A DNA stretch of 64,000 nt from assembly GCF_000508225.1 (NCBI RefSeq), contig NC_023063.1, positions 1 to 64,000 on the forward strand, read 5' to 3'. Under the pieces are notes generated by a model, which did not search any database, was not told the origin of the DNA, and was given only the letters and a program-made list of their open reading frames with translations. This document shows, piece after piece, positions 56,189 to 64,000 of this stretch. The position numbers and the translations under genes are program-made. The stretch comes from Ehrlichia muris AS145 (GTDB lineage: Bacteria > Pseudomonadota > Alphaproteobacteria > Rickettsiales > Anaplasmataceae). Within the stretch, counting starts at the first letter, position 1, and each line of letters opens with the position of its first letter.

Positions 56189-56402
56189 AATAAAATTACC
56201 CGGCTTGAAAACAGATAGGATATCAAGTTTTTTGTTGTTTTGCAATATGCATAATTTATAATTTATGGTTTATTAGAGATTAATTTGTCCTGCTATGTAT
56301 ATTTACTTGAATTGTATTGCTATTCTATTAAGAAAAACCTTTACTTAATTTTAGGAAAATGGTTCAATATACATTGTGGATATATAATATATTTTTGGTT
56401 GA

Positions 56403-56476
56403 GATCCCGTAGCTCAGTTCGGTAGAGCGTCTGACTTTTAATCAGTAGGTCGCGCGTTCGATTCGCGCCGGGATCA
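56403..56476 (+). tRNA. tRNA-Lys (TTT)
   Basis: Acceptor GATCCCG / CGGGATC, D-arm GCTC..GAGC, anticodon loop CTTTTAA (anticodon TTT) on stem TCTGA / TCAGT (outer T-T pair), T-arm GCGCG-TTCGATT-CGCGC, discriminator A, no encoded CCA. tyrS starts 27 nt later on the same strand. Confidence 0.95.
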
Positions 56477-56503
56477 CTGGTTTTTTAATAATCTGTTTCT
56501 AAA

Positions 56504-57754
56504 ATGAAATTCAAGTCTCAGTTCTTAAGCGTTTTGTATTCTCGAGGATATTTTAATCAATGTACTAACGTTAGTGCCTTAGATCAATTAATGGCCCAAC
56601 AATGTATACGTGTGTACATAGGATTTGATTGTACTGCTAAAAGTTTACATATTGGTAGTTTGGTGCAGATTATGGTTTTAAGGTACCTTCAAAAATTTGG
56701 TCATAAACCGATAGTATTGTTAGGAGATGGGACAACTAAAATAGGTGATCCTTCTGGTAAGGATAAGTCACGAGTAATGCTGTCTGCTAATGAGATTGAG
56801 GAGAATACATTAGGTATTTGTGAAGTATTAAAGAAATTTATTGTATTTGGCAATGGAACACACGATGCGTTGTTAGTACGTAACACTGAATGGTTAGATG
56901 ATTTAAATTATATAGAGTTTTTAAGAGATATAGGTAAACATTTTTCCGTAAACAACATGTTGACTTTTGATAGTGTAAGATTGCGTTTGGAAAGAGAACA
57001 AAATCTTAGCTTTTTAGAATTTAATTACATGTTGTTACAGTCATATGATTTTGTGGAGTTAAATCGGCGTCATAATTGTTTGTTACAAATAGGTGGCTCT
57101 GATCAATGGGGTAATATTGTTAGTGGTGTGGAATTGGGTAGGAAGTTGAAATTACCAGAACTTTTTGGTCTTACGACTAATTTAGTACTTACAAGCTCAG
57201 GTGAAAAAATGGGTAAAACTGCACAAGGTGCAGTGTGGCTGGATGGTAGTATGTATAATCCTGTTGATTATTGGCAATATTTTCGTAATGTTAAGGATGA
57301 GGATGTAGGTCGTTTTTTAAAGTTATTTACGGAGTTATCTCTTGATGAGATAAAAGAGTTGGAGCTTTTGCAGGGACATGAGATTAATGAAGCAAAGAAA
57401 ATATTAGCTACTGAAGCTACTAAAATATGTCACGGAAAGCAAATTGCTCAAAGTATTGCTAATGACGCGCTTAAAGTTTTTGAACATAATGATGATTCAG
57501 GTTTATCAGCTTTTTATGTGAGTAAATGTGATGTGGAGTTAGGATTACCTATAATAAAATTACTTCAAATATCTGGAATGGAAAAAACTAGTAGTAGTGC
57601 CAGAAGATTGATTAATGGTAGAGGATGTAAAATTAATGATGTAGTTTTGGTAGATATGAATTACAAGTTATCTTTAAAGGACTTTTGCAATACATACTAT
57701 GTTAAGTTGAGTTGTGGGAAAAAGCGTCATTTAAAGATAATGTTAGAGGAGTGA
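56504..57754 (+). CDS. tyrS: Tyrosyl-tRNA synthetase
   Basis: 416 residues. Class I HIGH motif KSLHIGSLVQIMVL (about 47-60), LGDGTTKIGDPSGKDK, LLQIGGSDQWGNI and the KMSKS-loop form [14 protein letters not shown], with a C-terminal S4-like domain (SSARRLINGRGCKINDVVL). It charges tRNA-Tyr. It follows tRNA-Lys by 27 nt. A 365-bp piece of this gene (about 57115-57479) is copied in inverted orientation at 63.1-63.4 kb. Confidence 0.97.
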   Translation: MKFKSQFLSVLYSRGYFNQCTNVSALDQLMAQQCIRVYIGFDCTAKSLHIGSLVQIMVLRYLQKFGHKPIVLLGDGTTKIGDPSGKDKSRVMLSANEIEENTLGICEVLKKFIVFGNGTHDALLVRNTEWLDDLNYIEFLRDIGKHFSVNNMLTFDSVRLRLEREQNLSFLEFNYMLLQSYDFVELNRRHNCLLQIGGSDQWGNIVSGVELGRKLKLPELFGLTTNLVLTSSGEKMGKTAQGAVWLDGSMYNPVDYWQYFRNVKDEDVGRFLKLFTELSLDEIKELELLQGHEINEAKKILATEATKICHGKQIAQSIANDALKVFEHNDDSGLSAFYVSKCDVELGLPIIKLLQISGMEKTSSSARRLINGRGCKINDVVLVDMNYKLSLKDFCNTYYVKLSCGKKRHLKIMLEE

Positions 57755-57797
57755 TTTTTGATTAGGTTTTATATTAAAGCACAGGGTGAAAGTAATT

Positions 57798-58994
57798 ATG
57801 GTAAATTATGAAGAAATCTTTTTTAACCGAATTAAGCATATAAAAGATGAAGGTCGGTATAGAGAATTTACTGGGTTTTCACGTATTCCTGGCCAATTTC
57901 CTTATGCTATTGAATGTGGTGTAAATAATGTAGTTACTCTATGGTGTAGCAATGATTATTTAGGTATGGGGCAAAATGAACATGTGATTCTTGCTATCAA
58001 GAATTATAGTAGTAGTGTAGGTGCTGGTGGTACAAGGAATATTTCTGGAACTACAAAAGAAATTATTGAACTTGAAGAGTCATTAGCAGATTTACATAAG
58101 AAACCCGCTGCTTTAACTTTTGTATGTGGTTATGTTGCAAATCAGACTACTATCAGTACATTGCTTTCTGTGATTCCAGATATTGTAGTTTTTTCAGATG
58201 AAAAAAATCATTCTTCTATGATAGAAGGAATCAGAGGTAGTAATAGAGCAAAATATATATTCAAGCACAATGATGTTAGCCATCTTGAAGATTTATTGAA
58301 GTCTGTTGATATATCTGTGCCTAAAATTATAATATTTGAATCTTTATATTCTATGGATGGAGATGTAGCTCCAATTTCTAAGATTTGTGATTTAGCTGAT
58401 AAATATAATGCAATAACTTATTTAGATGAAGTTCATGCAGTTGGTATGTATGGAAATCGTGGTGGGGGTATATCAGAGCAGGAGAACATATCTGATAGAA
58501 TTACAATCATTCAAGGAACGCTTTCCAAGGCTTTTGGGGTTATGGGAGGATATATTGCTGGATCAAAAAATTTAGTGGATGTTATTAGAAGTTTTGCTCC
58601 TGGCTTTATTTTTACTACAGCATTATCACCGCTTATTGCATCATCTGCTAGAATAAGTGTTGAACATTTGAAAAATAGTTCTATTGAGAGGGAAAAGCAA
58701 CGTGAAGTTGTGAGTAAAGTAAAGGAGTCTTTCTCCAAGGTTGGGATTAATTTTGTTAAAACAGACACACATATCATTCCTGTTATTATAGGTAATTCAA
58801 TGGCTTGTAAGAATATTTCACAGGTATTGCTTAAGGAATACAAGATATATATACAGTCTATTAATTATCCTACTGTACCTGTAGGTACGGAAAGATTAAG
58901 AATTACTCCAACACCTTTTCATACGGATGAAATGATAAGTGAATTAACTCAAGCTTTAGTTAGTGTTTTGCGAAGATTTAAAATAATGGGTTAA
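57798..58994 (+). CDS. hemA: 5-aminolevulinate synthase
   Basis: About 398 residues. [45 protein letters not shown], the HNDVSHLE segment, [12 protein letters not shown], the PLP lysine in [17 protein letters not shown], and [20 protein letters not shown] at the end, which is the ALAS signature rather than that of BioF. It is the C4-pathway first step of heme synthesis, usual in alphaproteobacteria. GTG 57786 is open four codons upstream; I prefer ATG 57798 with AGGGTGAAAG before it. It lies 43 bp after tyrS. Confidence 0.94.
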   Translation: MVNYEEIFFNRIKHIKDEGRYREFTGFSRIPGQFPYAIECGVNNVVTLWCSNDYLGMGQNEHVILAIKNYSSSVGAGGTRNISGTTKEIIELEESLADLHKKPAALTFVCGYVANQTTISTLLSVIPDIVVFSDEKNHSSMIEGIRGSNRAKYIFKHNDVSHLEDLLKSVDISVPKIIIFESLYSMDGDVAPISKICDLADKYNAITYLDEVHAVGMYGNRGGGISEQENISDRITIIQGTLSKAFGVMGGYIAGSKNLVDVIRSFAPGFIFTTALSPLIASSARISVEHLKNSSIEREKQREVVSKVKESFSKVGINFVKTDTHIIPVIIGNSMACKNISQVLLKEYKIYIQSINYPTVPVGTERLRITPTPFHTDEMISELTQALVSVLRRFKIMG

Positions 58995-59004
58995 TCAAAG
59001 CAAG

Positions 59005-59373
59005 TTAAAGTTCTTGCCAAGCATGTGGGATATGTATCAATCCTTTTGAAAGTGAAAGAAAATATAAATCAAATCTTATGTTGTATTCTTCAAATTTTGT
59101 ATGATACGTAATAAAGTATTTTGCTACTCTGACAATAGATTTTTGTTGTTTGTTGGTGATAGGAATTTCTGATCCAAGTATACTGGTTTTAACTTCTATG
59201 AAAACTAAGTATTTGTTCTTAAGAGCAATTATATCTGTTTCTCCTAGAACACATTTGTACCTATGTTTTATAATGTGATATCTTTTGCACTTTAAAAACC
59301 AGATTATTACTATTTCTCCCAAATAGCCTACAATGTTGTAAATGAAATGCTTATAATTCTTAATGTAAGACAC
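59005..59373 (-). CDS. YraN-family (UPF0102) endonuclease-like protein
   Basis: 122 residues. The family core is visible: [20 protein letters not shown] followed by IEVKT (the E..D..ExK pattern of the restriction-endonuclease-like fold). Function in bacteria is not established. Start is GTG 59373. Its 5' end is the source of the large degenerate array to its right; in those copies the frame hits TAG two codons after the GTG. It converges with hemA, 10 bp apart. Confidence 0.82.
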   Translation of the reverse strand: MSYIKNYKHFIYNIVGYLGEIVIIWFLKCKRYHIIKHRYKCVLGETDIIALKNKYLVFIEVKTSILGSEIPITNKQQKSIVRVAKYFITYHTKFEEYNIRFDLYFLSLSKGLIHIPHAWQEL

Positions 59374-60480
59374 TGTATAATGATAGAAATTATAAATAAA
59401 TTAATATATATAGTTTCTATGTAGAAGGGAAACGTTTTTGTGTTTGTGATGACTTATGTAAGCTTACCCTAAAATAGATTTAGATCTATATTTATAATGT
59501 GATTTACATCGTAAAACCAGGTGCTACTATTTCTCCCAACAAGTAATATAAATGAAATGTTGATAATTCTTAGTCTAAAACACTGTATAATGATAGAAAT
59601 TACGAATAAATCAATATACCAAGTTTTTCTTATGTAGAAGGAAACGTTTTTGTGTTTGTGATGACTTATGTAAGCTTACCCTAAAATAGATTTAGATCTA
59701 TATTTATAATGTGATTTACATCGTAAAACCAGGTGCTACTATTTCTCCCAACAAGTAATATAAATGAAATGTTGATAATTCTTAGTCTAAAACACTGTAT
59801 AATGATAGAAATTACGAATAAATCAATATACCAAGTTTTCTTATGTAGAAGGAAACGTTTTTGTGTTTGTGATGGCTTATGTAAGCTTACCCTAAAATAG
59901 ATTTAGATCTATATTTATAATGTGATTTACATCGTAAAACCAGGTGCTACTATTTCTCCCAACAAGTAATATAAATGAAATGTTGATAATTCTTAGTCTA
60001 AAACACTGTATAATGATAGAAATTACGAATAAATCAATATACCAAGTTTTCTATGTAGAAGGAAACGTTTTTGTGTTTGTGATGGCTTATGTAAGCTTAC
60101 CCTAAAATAGATTTAGATCTATATTTATAATGTGATTTACATCGTAAAATCAGGTGCTACTATTTCTCCCAACAAGTAATATAAATGAAATGTTGATAAT
60201 TCTTAGTCTAAAACATTGTATAATGATAGAAATTACGAATAAATCAATATACCAAGTTTTTCTTATGTAGAAGGAAACGTTTTTGTGTTTGTGATGACTT
60301 ATGTAAGCTTACCCTAAAATAGATTTAGATCTATATTTATAATGTGATTTACATCGTAAAATCAGGTGCTACTATTTCTCCCAAATGTCCTACAATGTTA
60401 AAGATGAAAGGTCTGTGATTCTTATTGAGAATCGTGTATAATGAAAATTATCAGTAAAGCTACTATGTCAAATTTTTTGA
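59261..60480 (-). repeat. Tandem array derived from the yraN 5' end (about 4-5 x 210-212 bp)
   Basis: GAAACGTTTTTGTG marks units at 59429, 59641, 59852, 60062 and 60274, giving periods of 212, 211, 210 and 212. The middle units are nearly identical. Each carries a diverged copy of the yraN start region; the outermost edges (the true yraN 5' end at 59261-59373 and the last stretch to about 60480) are more diverged. Period changes come from the variable run before CTATGTAG or CTTATGTAG. The copies are not translatable as YraN (early TAG). Confidence 0.93.
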
Positions 60481-60598
60481 TATAGGAAAAATAATTATTA
60501 TACATTTTTAGTGTTTATTGCATTATGAAAAAGTGTTTTTTCTTGAATAAGTATTGGAAATCACATAGTCTTAGTGAGTTAATTTATAGTTTTGAGTA

Positions 60599-61480
60599 GT
60601 GGTTTTTCTTAGTGGTATAAATATAAATTTTTCTAAGTATAGGATATATGCTGTATCTTGTAGTGGTATTCTCATGCTTGTTTCAATATTGCTTGTTTTA
60701 CTTAAAGGTATATACTTTGGTACAGATTTTGCGGGTGGTATAATAATCGAACTTCGTGCAGATCAAATAGATACTAGAAATGTTAATCTAAAACTGCAGG
60801 AGAATGGTTTTATAGGTTTCTCTGTGCAAGGTTTTAAAAATAATGATAAAGAATTAATGATTCGTTTTAAGAGTGAAAAAAATTCGAATCAATTGCATGC
60901 TATTGAAAAGATAAAAGGTGTATTAGAAGAAATACTAGGTGAAGTAACTTATTTGAAAATAGATTATGTTGGGCCACAAGTTGGGTATAAGCAGATTTTT
61001 GAAGGGTTATGCGCAATAGTACTTTCATTGTTAGGGATGTTTTTATATTTGTGGTTAAGGTTTCAGTGGAGTTTTGCATTAGGTGGTGTTTTAGCTCTAA
61101 TACATGATGTTGTTTTAACATTGGGGTTAATTAGCTTATGTAATATTGAGTTTAATCTTTCTTCTACTGCAGCAATCTTAACAGTTATTGGTTATTCAGT
61201 TAATGATTCAGTAGTAATATATGATAGAATTAGGGAATTACTTAAGAAGAAAATACAAAGAAAGCTGCCTGATATCATTAATATGAGTATTAACGCTACT
61301 TTATCAAGAACAATATTGACGTCTGGTACCACTATGCTAGCATCTATTCCTTTAATGTTATTGTGTCAGGGTACAGTTAGAGAGTTGAGTATAATTGTAT
61401 CTTTTGGTATAGCTGTTGGAACATATTCATCAATATTTATAGCAACGACTTCTTTATCTAATAGTATCAGCAAAGCTTAG
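60599..61480 (+). CDS. secF: Protein translocase subunit SecF
   Basis: 293 residues. First membrane segment about 13-35 (YAVSCSGILMLVSILLVLLK), the conserved GTDFAGGIIIELR after it, YVGPQVGYKQIFEGLCAIVL, then a five-segment bundle with LTVIGYSVNDSVVIYDRIRE. SecF works with SecD to pull proteins through SecYEG. Start is GTG 60599; no ATG is near. secD is not in this window. Confidence 0.94.
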   Translation: MVFLSGININFSKYRIYAVSCSGILMLVSILLVLLKGIYFGTDFAGGIIIELRADQIDTRNVNLKLQENGFIGFSVQGFKNNDKELMIRFKSEKNSNQLHAIEKIKGVLEEILGEVTYLKIDYVGPQVGYKQIFEGLCAIVLSLLGMFLYLWLRFQWSFALGGVLALIHDVVLTLGLISLCNIEFNLSSTAAILTVIGYSVNDSVVIYDRIRELLKKKIQRKLPDIINMSINATLSRTILTSGTTMLASIPLMLLCQGTVRELSIIVSFGIAVGTYSSIFIATTSLSNSISKA

Positions 61481-61550
61481 GGTTATTGTAAGTGCTGTTT
61501 ATGATAACAACTACTTCTTTATGTAACATTGTTAACAAAGCTTTTGAATG
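61432..61550 (+). repeat. Decayed copy of the secF 3' end
   Basis: The last 39 bp of secF (61440-61478) recur at about 61507-61545: CAACGACTTCTTTAT versus AACAACTACTTCTTTAT, and AACAAAGCTT versus AGCAAAGCTT. About 80% by eye, period near 67 bp. It looks like an old two-unit gene-tail array. Confidence 0.65.
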
Positions 61551-61836
61551 TTTTATTAGAACTTCTCCGATTAGTAATCGTAGTATTTTTCTGGTATAGT
61601 AATTGAGAAACTTTGTCTAGGTGTATAGTATTGCATTGAGATGTTTAGTTTTTTTGTGTTGTGATAAAATTTTCAATACATAATTCCAACAACAAGTTGT
61701 ATTTTATCAAGCAATAGCTTAAATATTATTTCATGTTTTGAGGGTAATATTTTAAAGGTCATCGAGAATTTATTGCGGATTTCAATAATAGAACTTGTTA
61801 CAATCAAATCTTACAAAAAGTTATCTTATGTTGAAA
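61481..61836. other. Non-coding region between secF and tRNA-Cys
   Basis: About 355 bp. Apart from the decayed secF tail copy at its left edge I see nothing. Confidence 0.5.
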
Positions 61837-61911
61837 TGGAGGCCAGGACCGGAATCGAACCGATATAAAAGGATTTGCAGTCCTCTGCATAAGCCATTCT
61901 GCCACCTAGCC
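61837..61911 (-). tRNA. tRNA-Cys (GCA)
   Basis: Acceptor GGCTAGG / CCTGGCC, anticodon stem GAGGA / TCCTT with loop CTGCAAA (anticodon GCA), T-arm ATCGG-TTCGATT-CCGGT, discriminator T at 61840 and encoded CCA (61837-61839). The first base (G, complement of 61911) is also the last base of the fba stop codon. Confidence 0.95.
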
Positions 61912-62810
61912 TAATTGTTATAAATTTTTGCTATCTTTTCTATCATTGATATAGCATTACTTTTTGATCTTTGGAAGGAATTACGTCCTATAATCGATCC
62001 ATCCCCTCCACCTAATTTTATTGACTGTACCTCTTGAAATAATTCTTCATCAGTTTTTGTTTCTCCACCTGAAAAGACAACTAATCTCCTTCGTGCAAAG
62101 CAAGATAATTTTATATATTCTATCCTTTTTTCTAAAGATGAAATGTCATAAGGTATAGAATCTCTTTCTATGTGACTTGTTGGTAACTTGACTTTTATGA
62201 TATTTGCTCCAAGTGATGCTGCGATATGTGCAGCGTATGCTACTATATCTATTGCTGTTTCTCCTTGTTTTGAAATATCATTCCCTCGTGGGTATGACCA
62301 TATTACAACTGCTAACCCTGCTGCTTTTGCTTCTGCAATAAGGTCTCTTGTTTCTCGAATCATAGAAAAGAAATTATGAGAACCTGGATAAATAGTTATT
62401 CCTATAGCTGAACATCCTAACTTTAACGCGTCTTTGATAGAAGAAGTTACCACTTGATCTAGACTATTTTTTGGAGAAAGCAACGTAGAGCTATTTAGTT
62501 TGAGTATAAGAGGTATAAGACCAGCATAAGTAGATGCTCCTGCTTCAAGCATACCAAGTGGAGCTGCATATGCACTAAACCCACCTTCAATAGCTAATTT
62601 AAAATGGTAATGTGGATCATAAGATTGAGGATTTTTTGAAAAGCTCTTAGTTGGCCCATGTTCCATTCCTTGGTCCACAGGTAATATCAACAACTTTCCA
62701 CTCCCAGCCAATTTACCATGTAACAGCATTCTTATCAGATTTGCTTTTACTCCTGGATTCTCGCTTTCGTAAAACCCCAAAATATCTTGAATACGATTAC
62801 TGACTAGCAC
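61911..62810 (-). CDS. Class I fructose-bisphosphate aldolase, DhnA/FbaB type
   Basis: 299 residues. LLILPVDQGMEHGPTKSFSK near the N-terminus, AYAAPLGMLEAGA, GCSAIGITIYPGS, VVIWSYPRGND, the Schiff-base lysine in LGANIIKVKLPTSH, and VFSGGETKTDEELF with the phosphate-binding GGGDGSIIGRNSFQR. This aldolase type acts in gluconeogenesis or glycolysis and, with pgk, fits a partial gluconeogenic pathway. Its stop TAG (61913-61911) overlaps the first base of tRNA-Cys. Confidence 0.94.
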   Translation of the reverse strand: MLVSNRIQDILGFYESENPGVKANLIRMLLHGKLAGSGKLLILPVDQGMEHGPTKSFSKNPQSYDPHYHFKLAIEGGFSAYAAPLGMLEAGASTYAGLIPLILKLNSSTLLSPKNSLDQVVTSSIKDALKLGCSAIGITIYPGSHNFFSMIRETRDLIAEAKAAGLAVVIWSYPRGNDISKQGETAIDIVAYAAHIAASLGANIIKVKLPTSHIERDSIPYDISSLEKRIEYIKLSCFARRRLVVFSGGETKTDEELFQEVQSIKLGGGDGSIIGRNSFQRSKSNAISMIEKIAKIYNN

Positions 62811-63077
62811 AAAGTCTCTATACGTTAAACAAATGTAATAATATTAGCAAGTTTTTTGTCTACTACAAGAAATAAAATGTGTTTAACATATATATTAATG
62901 ACTGAAGGTATTCATAAGTGGCTTGCATAGATGATAATTGATAGATAGATTATTAATATACATAGGGGGAGGTATTGTATAAGTTATGTGTCAGATTTGA
63001 TATAATTTTAGTAATTCAACTTAGGTTTATTCGGAACAATTAGGAATAACATGTTTTGAGTATAAGTTATTTATCCT
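62811..63077. other. Non-coding region between fba and the tyrS fragment
   Basis: About 270 bp upstream of fba; AT-rich, no gene recognised. Confidence 0.4.
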
Positions 63078-63442
63078 ACTTTAAGCGCATCATTAGCAAT
63101 ACTTGTGAGCAATTTGCTCTCCGCGACATATTTTTAGTAGCTTCAGTAGCTAATATTTTCTTTGCTTCATTAATCTCATGTCTCTGCAAAAGCTCCAACT
63201 CTTTTATCTCATCAAGAGATAACTCCGTAAATAACTTTAAAAAACGACCTACATCCTCATCCTTAACATTACGAAAATATTGCCAATAATCAACAGGATT
63301 ATACATACTACCATCCAGCCACACTGCACCTTGTGCAGTTTTACCCATTTTTTCACCTGAGCTTGTAAGTACTAAATTAGTCGTAAGACCAAAAAGTTCT
63401 GGTAATCTCAACTTCTTACCCAATTCCACACCACTAACAATT
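63078..63442 (-). pseudogene. Truncated, inverted duplicate of tyrS
   Basis: Read on the minus strand this matches tyrS from about 57115 to 57479, including [20 protein letters not shown] and the KMSKS loop. It covers roughly the middle 29% of the gene, with no start, HIGH motif or S4 domain. An extra base in the ATATGTC region shifts the frame so it ends in an unrelated tail ([10 protein letters not shown]). A short open frame of 117 codons remains but can only be a fragment. Few substitutions are visible, so the copy is fairly recent. Confidence 0.93.
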
Positions 63443-63520
63443 TGTTTAGAATAGATGGTGCCTATAATTGGATTGACAATACATGTCTAATACTGTAATG
63501 GTGTATAAAAGATTTTTTTG

Positions 63521-64000
63521 ATGTTAAGAATGCCAATAGAAGTATTGATGCCTGCTCTTTCTCCAACCATGAAAAGTGGGACTATAAGAAAATGGTATAA
63601 GTCAGAAGGTGATGTAGTCAAGTCAGGTGATATAATAGCTGATATAGAAACTGATAAAGCTGTTATGGAATTTGAGTATACAGATGAAGATGGTATCATG
63701 GGCAAAGTTTTCTTTGAAGAAGGAAGCAAGAATGTACAAGTGAACCAATTGATAGCATTAATTGCTGTAGATGAACAAGATCTAGTTGAAATTCATTCAT
63801 ATAAGAAGAGTAATAATGTTCCTAAAGATGGATCGGTTACATCGCAGATTAATCAACAGGCTGTAAGTAGTGATAATGTTCCTAAAGATGGATCAGTTGT
63901 ATCGCAGATTAATCAACAGGTAAATACTGCGATGTTAAATAGTCCTTCTAATTCATGTGAAAGAATTAAAATTAGTCCTTTAGCCAAGAAGATTGCTTCC
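63521..64000 (+). CDS. pdhC: Pyruvate dehydrogenase E2 (dihydrolipoamide acetyltransferase), 5' part
   Basis: Partial: starts at ATG 63521 (or ATG 63530) and runs off the window. Lipoyl domain IEVLMPALSPTMKSGTI with the lipoyl-lysine in ADIETDKAVMEFE and the second half GKVFFEEGSKNVQVNQLIAL; then a linker with a 20-residue repeat (SNNVPKDGSV and SDNVPKDGSV, 60 bp apart), and the start of the peripheral-subunit-binding domain (ISPLAKKIAS). It carries acetyl groups in the pyruvate dehydrogenase complex. Confidence 0.93.
   Translation, partial: MLRMPIEVLMPALSPTMKSGTIRKWYKSEGDVVKSGDIIADIETDKAVMEFEYTDEDGIMGKVFFEEGSKNVQVNQLIALIAVDEQDLVEIHSYKKSNNVPKDGSVTSQINQQAVSSDNVPKDGSVVSQINQQVNTAMLNSPSNSCERIKISPLAKKIAS

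Noticed and set aside
57798-58994. BioF (8-amino-7-oxononanoate synthase) as identity, since bioC is in the window
   Set aside because: The C-terminal [20 protein letters not shown] and the [11 protein letters not shown] start are typical of 5-aminolevulinate synthase.
63487-63729. 80-codon minus-strand frame over the pdhC start
   Set aside because: It is antisense to the clear lipoyl-domain coding sequence of pdhC.

Overview
This window is a low-GC (roughly 30% by eye) chromosomal segment from an obligate intracellular alphaproteobacterium of the genus Ehrlichia (Anaplasmataceae). The strongest markers are a split type IV secretion cluster (virB8-virB9-virB10-virB11-virD4) lying next to a giant tandem-repeat protein with the head sequence and neighbourhood of Ehrlichia TRP120, together with hemA, nadA, bioC, ribA and DksA typical of the family. 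Long intergenic tandem arrays (97-212 bp units) that start inside the 3' ends of genes resemble the variable-copy arrays described for Ehrlichia ruminantium. I favour an E. ruminantium-like genome, but the species is inferred and not proven.

Layout. Positions 1-423 hold a DnaA-box-rich, AT-rich leader in front of a CBS/CorC gene, the arrangement reported for oriC in Wolbachia and relatives. Next come two phage/GTA-like genes (prohead protease, portal), then bioC, nadA and a ferredoxin. The TRP120-like gene (5.9-9.8 kb) converges on the T4SS operon (10.5-16.6 kb, minus strand), which is preceded by ribA and tRNA-Leu on the same strand. 18-29 kb carries metabolic and maintenance genes (TPR-methyltransferase, dapF, pgk, xseA, a zinc-ribbon membrane protein, dapD, mnmE, coaC) and two orphan genes. 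29-38 kb has recG, an NDUFA9-like protein, dksA, ccmB, tRNA-Val, a CDF cation exporter, mlaC, rpsT and plsC. A 1.2 kb empty stretch follows. 39.7-49.6 kb has def, a family-4-like uracil-DNA glycosylase, recF, an unlisted 53-residue membrane protein beside argF, a frameshifted polA, and rpe. 50-54.6 kb has mlaE-mlaF, a large ankyrin/membrane protein and a polyprenyl synthase. 54.8-64 kb has glnA, tRNA-Lys, tyrS, hemA, yraN with a large degenerate array, secF, tRNA-Cys, fba, an inverted truncated tyrS copy, and the start of pdhC (running off the window).

How it works together. The T4SS genes and the TRP and ankyrin proteins form a host-interaction set. mlaC, mlaE and mlaF belong to one lipid-transport system although they are 14 kb apart. 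bioC, nadA, ribA, hemA and coaC reflect the cofactor synthesis this family retains. Three things stand out: gene-tail tandem duplications (recG, ccmB, udg, polA, a fossil one at secF, and a 5' version at yraN); all four tRNAs abutting protein genes, including tRNA-Cys whose first base is the last base of the fba stop codon; and a TRP gene in which the head segment of the protein has itself been amplified into about ten repeat modules. Coding density is low, with many 300-1200 bp gaps. No insertion sequence, CRISPR array or rRNA was seen.
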